A stretch of DNA of 6,852 bases from CAJXOW01 sp964421495 (GCA_964421495.1 CAYQXO010000133.1:1-6852); one strand, 5' to 3'. Positions 1-6,243 are shown, counted from the stretch's first letter. Notes: generated by a model not told the origin, from the letters alone. Program-made: numbers and translations.

Positions 1-756
1 TTTGCCGTTGGTAATATCGATGCTTGGGGTCTGACTCATTTCCCAGACGCGGGCCCGGAAGCGGAAATCGGCCGAGGTCAGGGCTCCCACCGGACAGATA
101 TCAACCGTGTTGAGCGAATAGGGATCGTCAAATTCCTGTCCCGGTGCCGTCAGCGGGTAGTTTTTGTCGCCCCGGGAGACAATCGTAAGCTGATTCGATT
201 CACTGATTTCGTCGGTAAAACGGACGCAGCGGGTGCAGTTGATGCAGCGTTCGGCGTCCAGTACCACACGGGGACCCAGTTGGACCCGTTTGGGTTTATG
301 AGCTTTTTGGACTTCGAATCGACTTCCCTCGGGACCGTATTTATAGGTTTGAATTTGAAGGGGACATTCCCCGGCCTGGTCGCAGATAGGGCAGTCGAGG
401 GGGTGGTTGATCAGGATGAATTCGAGATTATCTTTTTGAGCACGGACTACCTCATCGTCCGTCTCCTGGGTGCGTACCACCATGTCCTCCATCAGATCCG
501 TACTGCAGGAGGTCATCATCTTGGGGAACCATCGAACTTTACGGTCCCCGTTTTCGTCGTGTTCGTATTCGCCCGATTCCTCATCTTTGACGAACTGGCC
601 CACCTTCACCATACATTGGCGGCAATTAGCGGGGATGGACATAGAGGGATGATAACAGAAGAAGGGAACTTCCAAACCGCGATCCAGCATGAACTGGAGC
701 AGTTTCTGCTTCCCTTCGAATTCATATGATTTTCCGTCTATAATAACTTCAGGCAT
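1..756 (-). CDS. nuoG: NADH-quinone oxidoreductase subunit G, N-terminal part (runs off left edge)
   Basis: This is the large iron-sulfur subunit of the complex I NADH module, which passes electrons from the NuoE/NuoF FMN site towards cluster N2 on the cytoplasmic side. I translated 252 codons from the ATG at 756-754 (MPEVIIDGKSYEF...). A plant-type ferredoxin domain comes first, with likely N1b ligands C34, C45, C48 and C84. The N5 site follows as H118, C122, C125 and C131, in the diagnostic H-x3-C-x2-C-x5-C spacing. The N4 ligands are C171, C174, C177 and C221 (CINCTRC, then DICPVGAL). These spacings match the Thermus Nqo3 pattern from memory, within one residue. The stretch of about 57-73 between C48 and C84 is strongly acidic. 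The molybdopterin-oxidoreductase-like C-terminal domain lies outside the window, so the presence of the optional N7 cluster cannot be judged. The gene starts 26 nt after nuoF, with no Shine-Dalgarno sequence. Confidence 0.95.
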   Translation of the reverse strand, partial: MPEVIIDGKSYEFEGKQKLLQFMLDRGLEVPFFCYHPSMSIPANCRQCMVKVGQFVKDEESGEYEHDENGDRKVRWFPKMMTSCSTDLMEDMVVRTQETDDEVVRAQKDNLEFILINHPLDCPICDQAGECPLQIQTYKYGPEGSRFEVQKAHKPKRVQLGPRVVLDAERCINCTRCVRFTDEISESNQLTIVSRGDKNYPLTAPGQEFDDPYSLNTVDICPVGALTSADFRFRARVWEMSQTPSIDITNGK

Positions 757-782
757 AACGAATCGAAACCGTTTTAAATAGT

Positions 783-2075
783 TTAAGCGATAGCGTGCGT
801 CGTTTGCCGGCAGCGCTCCTCGAATTCGTCGCGGAACCGGTTGATGGTGTGGCGTACCGGCCAGGCAGCCGCATCGGCCAGGGCGCAGATAGTGCGACCT
901 TCCATCTGGGTGGTTAAGTCGAGCAGAAGGTCCAGGTCTTTGACTTCGCCACGTCCCTCTTTAATCTTTTCCATCAGTTTCTCGATCCAGCCGGTTCCCT
1001 CCCGGCAGGGCGTGCATTGTCCGCAGGATTCATGATGGAAAAAGTGCGTAATACGCCAGAGCAATTCAACCATATCCGTATCTTCGTCCATCGCCACCAG
1101 TCCGGCGGTACCCATCAAAGTGCCGACTTCGCGCAGAGATTCGGCATTCATGGTCGTGCCTTTAACCTGATCTGCCCGGATAACCGGTGTGGAGGCTCCT
1201 CCCGGAATTACAGCTTTGAGATCCTTGTCGTCCCGCATACCGCCGGCCACTTCGTCAATCAGGGTCCGAATCGGCATGCCGGAAGGAAGTTCGTAGACGC
1301 CGGGCTTGTTTACATGACCCGAAATGCCGTAGAGAATAGGGCCGGGGTGGTCTTCAGCACCGATATTCTGGAACCAGTCGGCGCCGTTGTTGATAATATG
1401 GGGGACGTTGGCCAGCGTTTCGATATTATTTACCGTCGTCGGTCGTCCCCACAATCCGTATTGAGCCGGAAACGGGGGCTTGGTTCTCGGATATCCGCGC
1501 TTGCCTTCGAGGGATTCGATCATACCGGTTTCCTCACCGCATATATAGGCGCCGGCTCCCGAGGTAATGTACATATCCACATCAAAATCACTGCCGCAAA
1601 TGTTCGAGCCGAGGTACCCGTGGTCATAGGCGTCGTCGATCGCTTTTTGCATCATGTCGATCCACGATTTGTATTCTCCCCGGATATACAGGTGGACGGC
1701 GTCAATATGCATGGCATAGGAGGCGATCAGGCACCCTTCAATAAACAGGTGGGGATTGTACTCGAATATTTTTCGATCTTTAAACGTACCCGGTTCCGAC
1801 TCATCGCCGTTGGCCGCCAGGTACATCGGGTCGCCGTCCGGGTCGGGCATGAATGACCACTTGAGTCCGGCATTAAATCCGGCTCCGCCGCGGCCTTTCA
1901 GGTTGGCCGCTTTGACTTCCTCGACAACCGAATCAGGGGTCCAGTCTTCTCCGTCCAATACTTGCTTGATAGCATCATATCCCCCGTTCTCCTCATAGAC
2001 CTCGATTTTGTGCAGGTCCCTGGTATCAGGTAGAAGAACCGGGTCGTAATTTTTCCAGTCAGGTGATTCAGCCAT
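783..2075 (-). CDS. nuoF: NADH-quinone oxidoreductase subunit F (FMN- and NADH-binding)
   Basis: This subunit oxidises NADH, holds the FMN, and passes electrons into cluster N3 at the tip of the complex I peripheral arm. It has 430 residues, a normal length. The glycine-rich nucleotide/FMN loop GRGGAGFNAGLKW is at 61-73, followed by NGDESEPGTFKDR at 89-101. GAYICGEETGMIESLEGKRG (175-194) and PPFPAQYGLWGRPTTVNN (200-217) are the conserved core. A SLBB/ubiquitin-like region sits at about 245-330. The N3 [4Fe-4S] ligands are C351, C354 and C357 in SCGQCTPCREG, plus C397 in TICALADAAAWP. The FMN loop reads FNAG where I expect FPTG. The ATG at 2075 gives the natural N-terminus (MAESPDWKNY). The gene lies 16 nt after nuoE and 26 nt before nuoG. 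No Shine-Dalgarno sequence is seen; the leader is AT-rich. Confidence 0.97.
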   Translation of the reverse strand: MAESPDWKNYDPVLLPDTRDLHKIEVYEENGGYDAIKQVLDGEDWTPDSVVEEVKAANLKGRGGAGFNAGLKWSFMPDPDGDPMYLAANGDESEPGTFKDRKIFEYNPHLFIEGCLIASYAMHIDAVHLYIRGEYKSWIDMMQKAIDDAYDHGYLGSNICGSDFDVDMYITSGAGAYICGEETGMIESLEGKRGYPRTKPPFPAQYGLWGRPTTVNNIETLANVPHIINNGADWFQNIGAEDHPGPILYGISGHVNKPGVYELPSGMPIRTLIDEVAGGMRDDKDLKAVIPGGASTPVIRADQVKGTTMNAESLREVGTLMGTAGLVAMDEDTDMVELLWRITHFFHHESCGQCTPCREGTGWIEKLMEKIKEGRGEVKDLDLLLDLTTQMEGRTICALADAAAWPVRHTINRFRDEFEERCRQTTHAIA

Positions 2076-2091
2076 AAAAATAAGATTAAGC

Positions 2092-2631
2092 TTACTCGTT
2101 GGTTGATTCGTGTTGCGGCAGTTTCATTTGTTCGTATTCGGGCCACTTACCCTGTTTCATATCCTCGAGGACCCCGTCAATTTTTTCCCGGGTCAGGTGA
2201 TTTACATATACATCATTGGTTACCTGCATCATGGGAGCGTACCCGCAGGCTCCGAGGCATTCGACTTCCTGCAGGGAAAACATGCCGTCATCCGTGGTCT
2301 CGCCGGCATGGATATCCAGTTTTTCTTCAAGGTAATCGAGCATATCATAGGCCCCGCATAGCTGGCAGCTCAGGCACGTGCAAACATCCAGCACAAATTT
2401 TCCCTTCTCTTCTTTGTAATACTGGGTGTAAAAGGTGGCCACCCCGTGGACGTGCGACTCGGGCAGCTCCAGTGTCTGCGCCACCAGTTGCTGTACGGGG
2501 GGTTTGACGTGGCCGTATTTTTGCTGGGCCAGCCACAATACGGGCAGGGTAGCCGATTTGTTCGTCGGATACTTCGATTTTATCTGCTCTATTTGTTCGA
2601 GTTCTTCGTCGGTAAATGTCAGTTCTGCCAT
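2092..2631 (-). CDS. nuoE: NADH-quinone oxidoreductase subunit E ([2Fe-2S] thioredoxin-like)
   Basis: This is the small NADH-module subunit that carries the off-pathway cluster N1a beside the FMN of NuoF. It has 179 residues from the ATG at 2631 (MAELTFTDEELEQ), the usual bacterial length. An N-terminal helical domain (about 1-75, including LPVLWLAQQKYGHV and HVHGVATFYTQY) precedes the thioredoxin-like domain. The N1a ligands are C84 and C89 (C-x4-C) and C125 and C129 (ECLGAC, C-x3-C). Two further cysteines, C86 and C92, sit among the first pair. An in-frame ATG at 2724 would give 210 residues, but those 31 extra residues match nothing in the family and overlap nuoD by 74 nt, so I reject it. 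The gap to nuoD is 19 nt and to nuoF 16 nt. No Shine-Dalgarno sequence precedes the start. Confidence 0.95.
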   Translation of the reverse strand: MAELTFTDEELEQIEQIKSKYPTNKSATLPVLWLAQQKYGHVKPPVQQLVAQTLELPESHVHGVATFYTQYYKEEKGKFVLDVCTCLSCQLCGAYDMLDYLEEKLDIHAGETTDDGMFSLQEVECLGACGYAPMMQVTNDVYVNHLTREKIDGVLEDMKQGKWPEYEQMKLPQHESTNE

Positions 2632-2650
2632 AATGCTTGTCAAATAAATA

Positions 2651-3943
2651 TTATTTGTCGGAATCGCCCATAACCGGGTCGAATCCGCCGATGATAACGA
2701 CGGTATCGGCGACCATTTCGCCATCCAGGGCCATTTCGAGGGCCTGCAGGTTGGCGTAAGAGGGAGTCTTTATCTTTAATCTCCAGGGATGTCCCGTGCC
2801 GTCGCTTTGAATATAATACCCGAGTTCTCCCTTGGGTCCCTCCACGGCGTGATAACACTCATAGCCTTCGGGGGGACAGATGCCGGTATCGGTCATCATG
2901 AAATCGTGAATCATGCCTTCCATGGAGTAATAGACTTCGTCCTTGGAGGGATAAGCCAGTTTGGCGTCGTCGACCCGAATCGATCCCTTCGGCATTTGGT
3001 CGAGGCATTGCTTGATAATGCGGATGCTTTCCTGCATTTCCTCCATACGGCAGTAATACCGGGCCAGATTGTCTCCCTCCAGCCGCGTCGGGACTTCAAA
3101 GTCCACTTCATCATATCGTTCGTAAGGCTCGAATTTGCGGATGTCGTAGGGAATGCCCGTGGCCCGCAGGGTGGGACCGGTAGCGCCAATCTGAATAGCC
3201 TCATCGGAACTGATCGTCCCCACATTGCGCATGCGATCGTAGAAAATGCGGTTGCGGTCCAGCAGTTTGTGCCAGTCTTCAAGCTCTTTGGGAAATTCTT
3301 CAACAAATTCCTTGATCAGGGCCATGCAGTCGTCGGTAATGTCGTTGGCAACGCCGCCGATCCGGGCGTGGGAGACCGTAAAGCGATGACCGGTCAGCTC
3401 GTCAAAAATGTCATACAGCTTTTCTCGCTCCCGAAAAGTCCAGATAAAGTAGGATACGGCTCCCATATCCATGACCAGGGTTCCCAGAAACAGCAGGTGG
3501 GAAGAGATCCGTGAGAGTTCAGCACCGATCATCCGAATGTAGGTGGCGCGTTCCGGTACGTCGATATCGGCAATTTTTTCGACGGCCGAACAAAGCGCCA
3601 GGTTATTGTTGTACGGCGCCAGGTAGTCCATGCGATCGGTATAGGGCATGAACTCCTGGTAGGTCTTGTTCTCTGCAATTTTTTCTACGCCCCGATGCAG
3701 GTATCCGATGTCGAGTTTGTTCTTCTCGATGGTTTCTCCCTGCAGTTGTAGCACCAGGCGCAGAACGCCGTGGGTGGCCGGGTGTTGGGGTCCCATGTTA
3801 AGCACCATTTTACTGCCCAGAGGATCCTGCTCGTCATATTCCTCTATCGTCGTATGTTTATCCTCCAGGCTTTTGTAGAGGGATTCCTGGTGCTTTTTAA
3901 AAAACTTCGGCTCTACTTTCTGTTTTAGTTCTTTAGGATCCAT
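2651..3943 (-). CDS. nuoD: NADH-quinone oxidoreductase subunit D (49 kDa, quinone-site subunit)
   Basis: This is the hydrogenase-large-subunit-like protein that forms, with NuoB, the quinone-reduction pocket at the junction of the two complex I arms. It has 430 residues. Family blocks include NMGPQHPATHGVLRL (49-63), YLHRGVEKIAE (81-91), YTDRMDYLAPYNNN (101-114), ELSRISSHLLFLG (142-154), FTVSHARIGGVANDI (188-202) and the C-terminal FDPVMGDSDK, which resembles the conserved DPVMGEVDR end. H58 and Y107 have the same separation as the quinone-headgroup residues H38 and Y87 of Thermus Nqo4, so I infer they are the equivalents. The N-terminus is about 20 residues longer than Thermus, lysine-rich at first and then acidic. 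NuoC and NuoD are separate, 8 nt apart, rather than fused as in E. coli. The start follows an AT-rich leader with no Shine-Dalgarno sequence. Confidence 0.97.
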   Translation of the reverse strand: MDPKELKQKVEPKFFKKHQESLYKSLEDKHTTIEEYDEQDPLGSKMVLNMGPQHPATHGVLRLVLQLQGETIEKNKLDIGYLHRGVEKIAENKTYQEFMPYTDRMDYLAPYNNNLALCSAVEKIADIDVPERATYIRMIGAELSRISSHLLFLGTLVMDMGAVSYFIWTFREREKLYDIFDELTGHRFTVSHARIGGVANDITDDCMALIKEFVEEFPKELEDWHKLLDRNRIFYDRMRNVGTISSDEAIQIGATGPTLRATGIPYDIRKFEPYERYDEVDFEVPTRLEGDNLARYYCRMEEMQESIRIIKQCLDQMPKGSIRVDDAKLAYPSKDEVYYSMEGMIHDFMMTDTGICPPEGYECYHAVEGPKGELGYYIQSDGTGHPWRLKIKTPSYANLQALEMALDGEMVADTVVIIGGFDPVMGDSDK

Positions 3944-3951
3944 AAAATGAC

Positions 3952-4461
3952 TTATTCTTCAGGGTCGGGTGTCGAGCTGGGCAATTCGATGGAACCAGGG
4001 ACGCCCAGCAGCGGAAATTCTTTGCGGAGCGGATAATACTGAAAATCTTCCGGCATGAAAATGCGTCGCAGGTCAGGATGTCCATTAAAATGGATACCGA
4101 ACATATCATACACTTCCCGTTCAAACCAGTTGGCTCCCTTCCATATCGGCGTAACCGAGTCAATGGCCGGTTCTTTCTCCGAAAGCCGTGCCTTCAGGAA
4201 TAACCGCTCCTGATCGCGCAGAGATACCATGTTATACACAACTTCGAATCGATCGTCCGGCGTAAAGCGATCCGTTCCAAAAACATCAACCAGGTAAATA
4301 AATCGTTGTTCCTCCTTCAGATAGGAGCAAATATCGACAATGGGCTCCGGCTGCACCCGCACGATGGTATCGCCGCGATATTGATTTATTTCAATCAACG
4401 ATGACTCAAATGAGTCTTCGAGTCCATCGACCACGTTTTGAAGGGCGTCAGAAAGTTCCAT
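3952..4461 (-). CDS. nuoC: NADH-quinone oxidoreductase subunit C (30 kDa)
   Basis: This is the cofactor-free scaffold subunit of the complex I connecting module, packing against NuoD and NuoB. It has 169 residues. The 30-kDa family signature is at 110-134, beginning ANWFEREVYDMFGIHFNG and ending DLRRI, and is followed by the typical YYPLRKEFPL at 142-151. The N-terminal half (FIYLVDVFGTDRF, FEVVYNMVSL) fits the same alpha/beta domain. The C-terminus is a short, acidic, proline-rich tail (PSSTPDPEE) with no NuoD fusion. The ATG at 4461 is 4 nt after nuoB, a spacing consistent with translational coupling; the stop is 8 nt before nuoD. Confidence 0.96.
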   Translation of the reverse strand: MELSDALQNVVDGLEDSFESSLIEINQYRGDTIVRVQPEPIVDICSYLKEEQRFIYLVDVFGTDRFTPDDRFEVVYNMVSLRDQERLFLKARLSEKEPAIDSVTPIWKGANWFEREVYDMFGIHFNGHPDLRRIFMPEDFQYYPLRKEFPLLGVPGSIELPSSTPDPEE

Positions 4462-4465
4462 ATAA

Positions 4466-4948
4466 CTAGGTATCGAGTAAAACGGAGTGTTCAGTTCGAA
4501 TTTTATCCTGGATTTTCATAAGGGCGTGAAGCACGGAATCAGGCCGCGGCGGGCATCCGGAAATGTAGGTGTCGACCGGCAGGAAATTGTCGACTCCCTG
4601 TACCACTCCATAGCAGCGATGCATACCGCCGGTGGATGCGCAGGCTCCCATGGCGATGCACCATTTGGGATCCGGCATTTGATCCCATATGCGGCGAATG
4701 GCGTGCGACATTTTATAGGTACACCATCCGGCGACGATCATGACGTCGCTTTGACGTGGCGAAAATCGAAGTACTTCGGAACCGAACCGGGACACGTCAT
4801 ATCGCGGACCTGCAAACGCCATCATCTCGATAGCGCAACAGGCCAGTCCCATCGGCATCGGCCAGGCAGCGTTTGACCGCGCCCAGTTCACCAGGTTGTC
4901 AATGCGAGTCGTAAGGTATCCTTCTCCAAGTGCGCTTTCTACACCCAT
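4466..4948 (-). CDS. nuoB: NADH-quinone oxidoreductase subunit B (cluster N2 subunit)
   Basis: This subunit carries the [4Fe-4S] cluster N2, the last electron carrier before quinone, and forms the quinone pocket with NuoD. It has 160 residues. The N2 ligands are the adjacent pair C37-C38 (GLACCAIEMM), C103 (GACAS) and C132 (GCPPRPD). Their spacing equals that of E. coli NuoB C63, C64, C129 and C158 with a constant offset of 26, so the protein is complete and lacks only the E. coli-type N-terminal extension. At 74-80 it reads GWCTYKM where many NuoB proteins have a G-T-x-T-x-K-M motif. The start is an ATG at 4948, 41 nt after nuoA, the largest gap in the operon. No Shine-Dalgarno sequence is seen. 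The stop lies 4 nt before nuoC. Confidence 0.97.
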   Translation of the reverse strand: MGVESALGEGYLTTRIDNLVNWARSNAAWPMPMGLACCAIEMMAFAGPRYDVSRFGSEVLRFSPRQSDVMIVAGWCTYKMSHAIRRIWDQMPDPKWCIAMGACASTGGMHRCYGVVQGVDNFLPVDTYISGCPPRPDSVLHALMKIQDKIRTEHSVLLDT

Positions 4949-4989
4949 AGATTGTTGCCAGCTGTTAATTTAAAAATGTAAGGGTTACG

Positions 4990-5364
4990 TCAGTTCATAT
5001 CACGTTTGAAATCCCAGTCCAGTGCCCCTTTTCGCAGCTCATAAACCAGGCCGATGAACAGAACTGCAATAAATATAATCATGACAAAGAACTGGGTCTG
5101 TCCCAATTCCAGAAATCTAACGGCCCACGGATAGATAAAAACCACCTCGATATCAAACACGATAAAGGTCATGGCCACGAGGTAGAAATTCACCGTAAAT
5201 CGTTCGCGTGCTTCACCGACCGGGTCCATTCCGCTTTCATAAGGCCTTAACTTGGTGGTATTGGGTCGGTAAGGACCGAGAAAACGGGATAGTGCCATAA
5301 AAAGTAGCGCAAGAATCAGCGCTACGCCAAACGTCACTAAAAGGGGTAAGTACTGCGTAATCAT
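4990..5364 (-). CDS. nuoA: NADH-quinone oxidoreductase subunit A (membrane subunit)
   Basis: This is a small inner-membrane subunit at the start of the complex I membrane arm, contacting NuoH, NuoJ and the quinone channel. It has 124 residues with three predicted transmembrane helices at about 4-28, 58-80 and 90-111. The conserved cytoplasmic loop contains RPYESGMDPVG (40-50) followed by RFTVNFYLVAM (55-65). The second helix carries the acidic pair D71 and E73 in VFDIEVVF, equivalent to functionally important D79 and E81 of E. coli NuoA. It is the first gene of the operon, and its ATG at 5364 faces the divergent control region. Only a weak GGA in ACGGATAAC precedes the start. Confidence 0.96.
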   Translation of the reverse strand: MITQYLPLLVTFGVALILALLFMALSRFLGPYRPNTTKLRPYESGMDPVGEARERFTVNFYLVAMTFIVFDIEVVFIYPWAVRFLELGQTQFFVMIIFIAVLFIGLVYELRKGALDWDFKRDMN

Positions 5365-5391
5365 GTTATCCGTTTAATTGGGTTATGGAGC

Positions 5392-5402
5392 GGGAAATTA
5401 TG
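5392..5402. repeat. Direct repeat copy 1 (GGGAAATTATG)
   Basis: This 11-bp sequence is identical to 5525-5535, in the same orientation and 133 bp away. Read on the minus strand it is CATAATTTCCC and overlaps the candidate nuo -10 element. It may be a conserved -10 context or a regulator site. The exact match is seen directly; the function is inference. Confidence 0.55.
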
Positions 5403-5423
5403 TTCAAAGACGCCAAATGTCAA
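5397..5423 (-). promoter_or_regulatory. Candidate sigma70-type promoter for the nuo operon
   Basis: On the minus strand a perfect TTGACA (5423-5418) is followed by CATAAT (5402-5397), five of six matches to TATAAT, with a 15-bp spacer. The shifted hexamer TAATTT would give 17 bp but is a poorer match. The predicted transcription start is near 5390, leaving a 5' leader of about 25 nt before the nuoA ATG. The short spacer is a weakness. If the host uses a Bacteroidota-type primary sigma factor (TAnnTTTG at -7), the rules differ and this could be coincidence. Confidence 0.4.
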
Positions 5424-5446
5424 TCCCGACTTTAATGTTACGTTCT

Positions 5447-5455
5447 TAATAATCC
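5447..5455. repeat. Direct repeat TAATAATCC, copy 1, joined to a CTGT-GA-ACAG dyad
   Basis: TAATAATCC occurs here and again at 5476-5484, 29 bp apart. This copy runs into the short dyad CTGT-GA-ACAG at 5455-5464. It lies upstream of the nuo candidate -35, a position where an activator could bind. Confidence 0.4.
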
Positions 5456-5475
5456 TGTGAACAGTATTTTTTTCG

Positions 5476-5484
5476 TAATAATCC
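5476..5484. repeat. Direct repeat TAATAATCC, copy 2, inside an AATAA/TTATT dyad
   Basis: This is the second copy of the 9-bp repeat. It overlaps an inverted repeat, AATAA (5477-5481) and TTATT (5488-5492), with a 6-bp loop. An 8-bp repeat TTTCGTAA at 5471-5478 and 5494-5501 overlaps the same area. Confidence 0.35.
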
Positions 5485-5524
5485 CTGTTATTCTTTCGTA
5501 AACCAAGGTGGATAGTTACTATTT

Positions 5525-5535
5525 GGGAAATTATG
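5525..5535. repeat. Direct repeat copy 2 (GGGAAATTATG)
   Basis: This is the second exact copy of the 11-bp sequence at 5392-5402. On the minus strand the sequence around it reads TGCATAATTTCCC, which could serve as a weak upstream -10. No TTGACA-like hexamer stands at the proper distance. Confidence 0.5.
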
Positions 5536-5571
5536 CAGTTTAATTTATTGAGACGATGAAAATCTTTAAAT

Positions 5572-5603
5572 TACCGGTAGGGTTCTCCGTTGACCGATAC
5601 GGT
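5572..5603. promoter_or_regulatory. Two GC-centred dyads upstream of the BFN-UVR gene (possible operator)
   Basis: TACCGGTA at 5572-5579 is a perfect 8-bp palindrome. ACCG-ATA-CGGT at 5593-5603 is an inverted repeat that shares the ACCG/CGGT half-sites. The second overlaps a TTGACC hexamer (5590-5595) and abuts the AT-rich TATATAAAAT (5603-5612). TTGACC and TATAAA are only about 9 bp apart, so they do not form a standard promoter together. The shared half-sites suggest a regulator-binding region, but no regulator is identified. Confidence 0.3.
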
Positions 5604-5638
5604 ATATAAAATAAAAAAACCATAACACAAAGGTAACC

Positions 5639-5643
5639 AGGAG
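5639..5643 (+). promoter_or_regulatory. Ribosome-binding site of the BFN-UVR gene, deciding a GTG start
   Basis: AGGAG stands 5 nt upstream of the GTG at 5649. The next in-frame ATG at 5664 would sit 20 nt away from it and would remove the conserved first residues (MDKIR) of the domain, so GTG is preferred. Confidence 0.7.
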
Positions 5644-5648
5644 TTGTA

Positions 5649-6239
5649 GTGGATAAAATTAGGATGGACATACTCGGCCTGTCTACAAGCCCGAGCAGTG
5701 GTGGGGCCTATGCACTAATTTTGAATGAAGTGGAAGGGAATCGCAGATTGCCCATTATCATTGGGACCTTTGAGGCCCAGGCGATTGCGCTGGAATTGGA
5801 GCATATCAAGCCTCCGCGTCCCATGACCCATGACCTGTTGAAGAATGTGATTCAAAGCTTCGAGTCAAAATTGGATCAGGTTTATATTAATGATTTAAGC
5901 GAAGGCACTTTCTATGCACAGATTATTTATGATCGTAACGGGGATCAATTCGAGCAGGATGCCCGTCCCAGTGATGCTATAGCGCTGGCGATACGGTTTG
6001 ATTCACCGATTTTTGTGGCGGAATCGGTTCTGGAAGAAGCGGGCATCGCATCGGAGTCGGACGAGGGGGAGGTGGATTCCAATATATACCAGGAACCGTC
6101 GGACGAAGCTGCTGAAGAGGCCCAGGGCGATATGAGTAAAATTGACGAGTTAAAACAGGACCTGGAAAAAGCGATTGAAAAAGAGGAGTATGAGAAGGCT
6201 GCCAAACTCAGAGACCAGATCAAAAAATTAAAAGGATAG
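5649..6239 (+). CDS. Bifunctional nuclease family (BFN/DUF151) protein with C-terminal UVR motif
   Basis: This 196-residue soluble protein has two parts. Residues 1-133 form the BFN/DUF151 domain, recognised by MDKIRMDILGLS, YALILNEVEGNRRLPIIIG (21-39), FEAQAIALELE (41-51) and ARPSDAIALAIRFDSPIFVAE (the RPSDA block begins at 106). After an acidic Ser/Glu/Asp/Ala-rich linker (about 134-162), residues 165-195 match the UVR motif (LEKAIEKEEYEKAAKLRDQI), the paired helices known from UvrB/UvrC contacts. Some BFN proteins are reported to have DNase and RNase activity, but most are uncharacterised, so nuclease function here is inferred from family only. The BFN-UVR combination is also found in plant BBD proteins. 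The start is GTG with AGGAG 5 nt upstream. The gene is co-directional with bshC, only 4 nt apart, so they are very probably co-transcribed. Confidence 0.9.
   Translation: MDKIRMDILGLSTSPSSGGAYALILNEVEGNRRLPIIIGTFEAQAIALELEHIKPPRPMTHDLLKNVIQSFESKLDQVYINDLSEGTFYAQIIYDRNGDQFEQDARPSDAIALAIRFDSPIFVAESVLEEAGIASESDEGEVDSNIYQEPSDEAAEEAQGDMSKIDELKQDLEKAIEKEEYEKAAKLRDQIKKLKG
6232..6236 (+). promoter_or_regulatory. Ribosome-binding site of bshC, supporting a TTG start
   Basis: AAGGA lies at the end of the BFN-UVR coding region, 7 nt before the TTG at 6244. An in-frame TAA at 6229-6231 rules out any earlier start, and the first in-frame ATG falls within the conserved core, so TTG is the only reasonable choice. 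Confidence 0.65.
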
Positions 6240-6243
6240 TTTC

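Larger units (their letters stand above)
5365..5648. other. Divergent AT-rich control region between nuoA and the BFN-UVR gene
   Basis: This 284-bp spacer has no convincing gene in any frame and is clearly more AT-rich than the flanking genes. It must contain the start signals for both the nuo operon (leftward) and the BFN-UVR/bshC pair (rightward). Visible elements are a candidate sigma70-type promoter for nuoA, an 11-bp exact direct repeat, two shorter direct-repeat pairs (TAATAATCC and TTTCGTAA), and two dyads near the rightward gene. A long A-rich stretch at about 5603-5619 lies just upstream of the BFN-UVR ribosome-binding site. Confidence 0.8.

Noticed and set aside
280..729. A 149-codon open frame on the plus strand antisense to nuoG
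   Set aside because: The opposite strand encodes NuoG with all expected Fe-S ligands, so this frame is incidental.
1017..1856. A 279-codon open frame on the plus strand antisense to nuoF
   Set aside because: It lies wholly inside nuoF on the opposite strand, has no recognisable domain and no ribosome-binding site; the frame stays open because of nuoF codon usage.
2632..2724. N-terminal extension of nuoE to an upstream ATG at 2724
   Set aside because: The added 31 residues look non-native, overlap the end of nuoD by 74 nt, and exceed the usual NuoE length; the ATG at 2631 begins the normal protein.
2789..3514. A 241-codon open frame on the plus strand antisense to nuoD
   Set aside because: Complete overlap with the strongly conserved nuoD coding region and no family resemblance; a shadow frame.
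5448..5473. Dyad followed by a run of seven T (possible rho-independent terminator on the plus strand)
   Set aside because: The perfect stem is only 4 bp with mismatched extension and no plus-strand gene lies upstream to be terminated; it fits better as part of the regulatory repeats.
5590..5610. TTGACC and TATAAA as a promoter for the BFN-UVR gene
   Set aside because: The hexamers are only about 9 bp apart, far too close for a sigma70-type promoter; the true start signal is not evident.
5628..5635. TACCTTTG on the minus strand, a perfect Bacteroidota-type -7 (TAnnTTTG)
   Set aside because: No TTG-type -33 element stands at the expected distance and it would lie about 270 nt from nuoA, overlapping the ribosome-binding area of the opposite gene; chance is likely.
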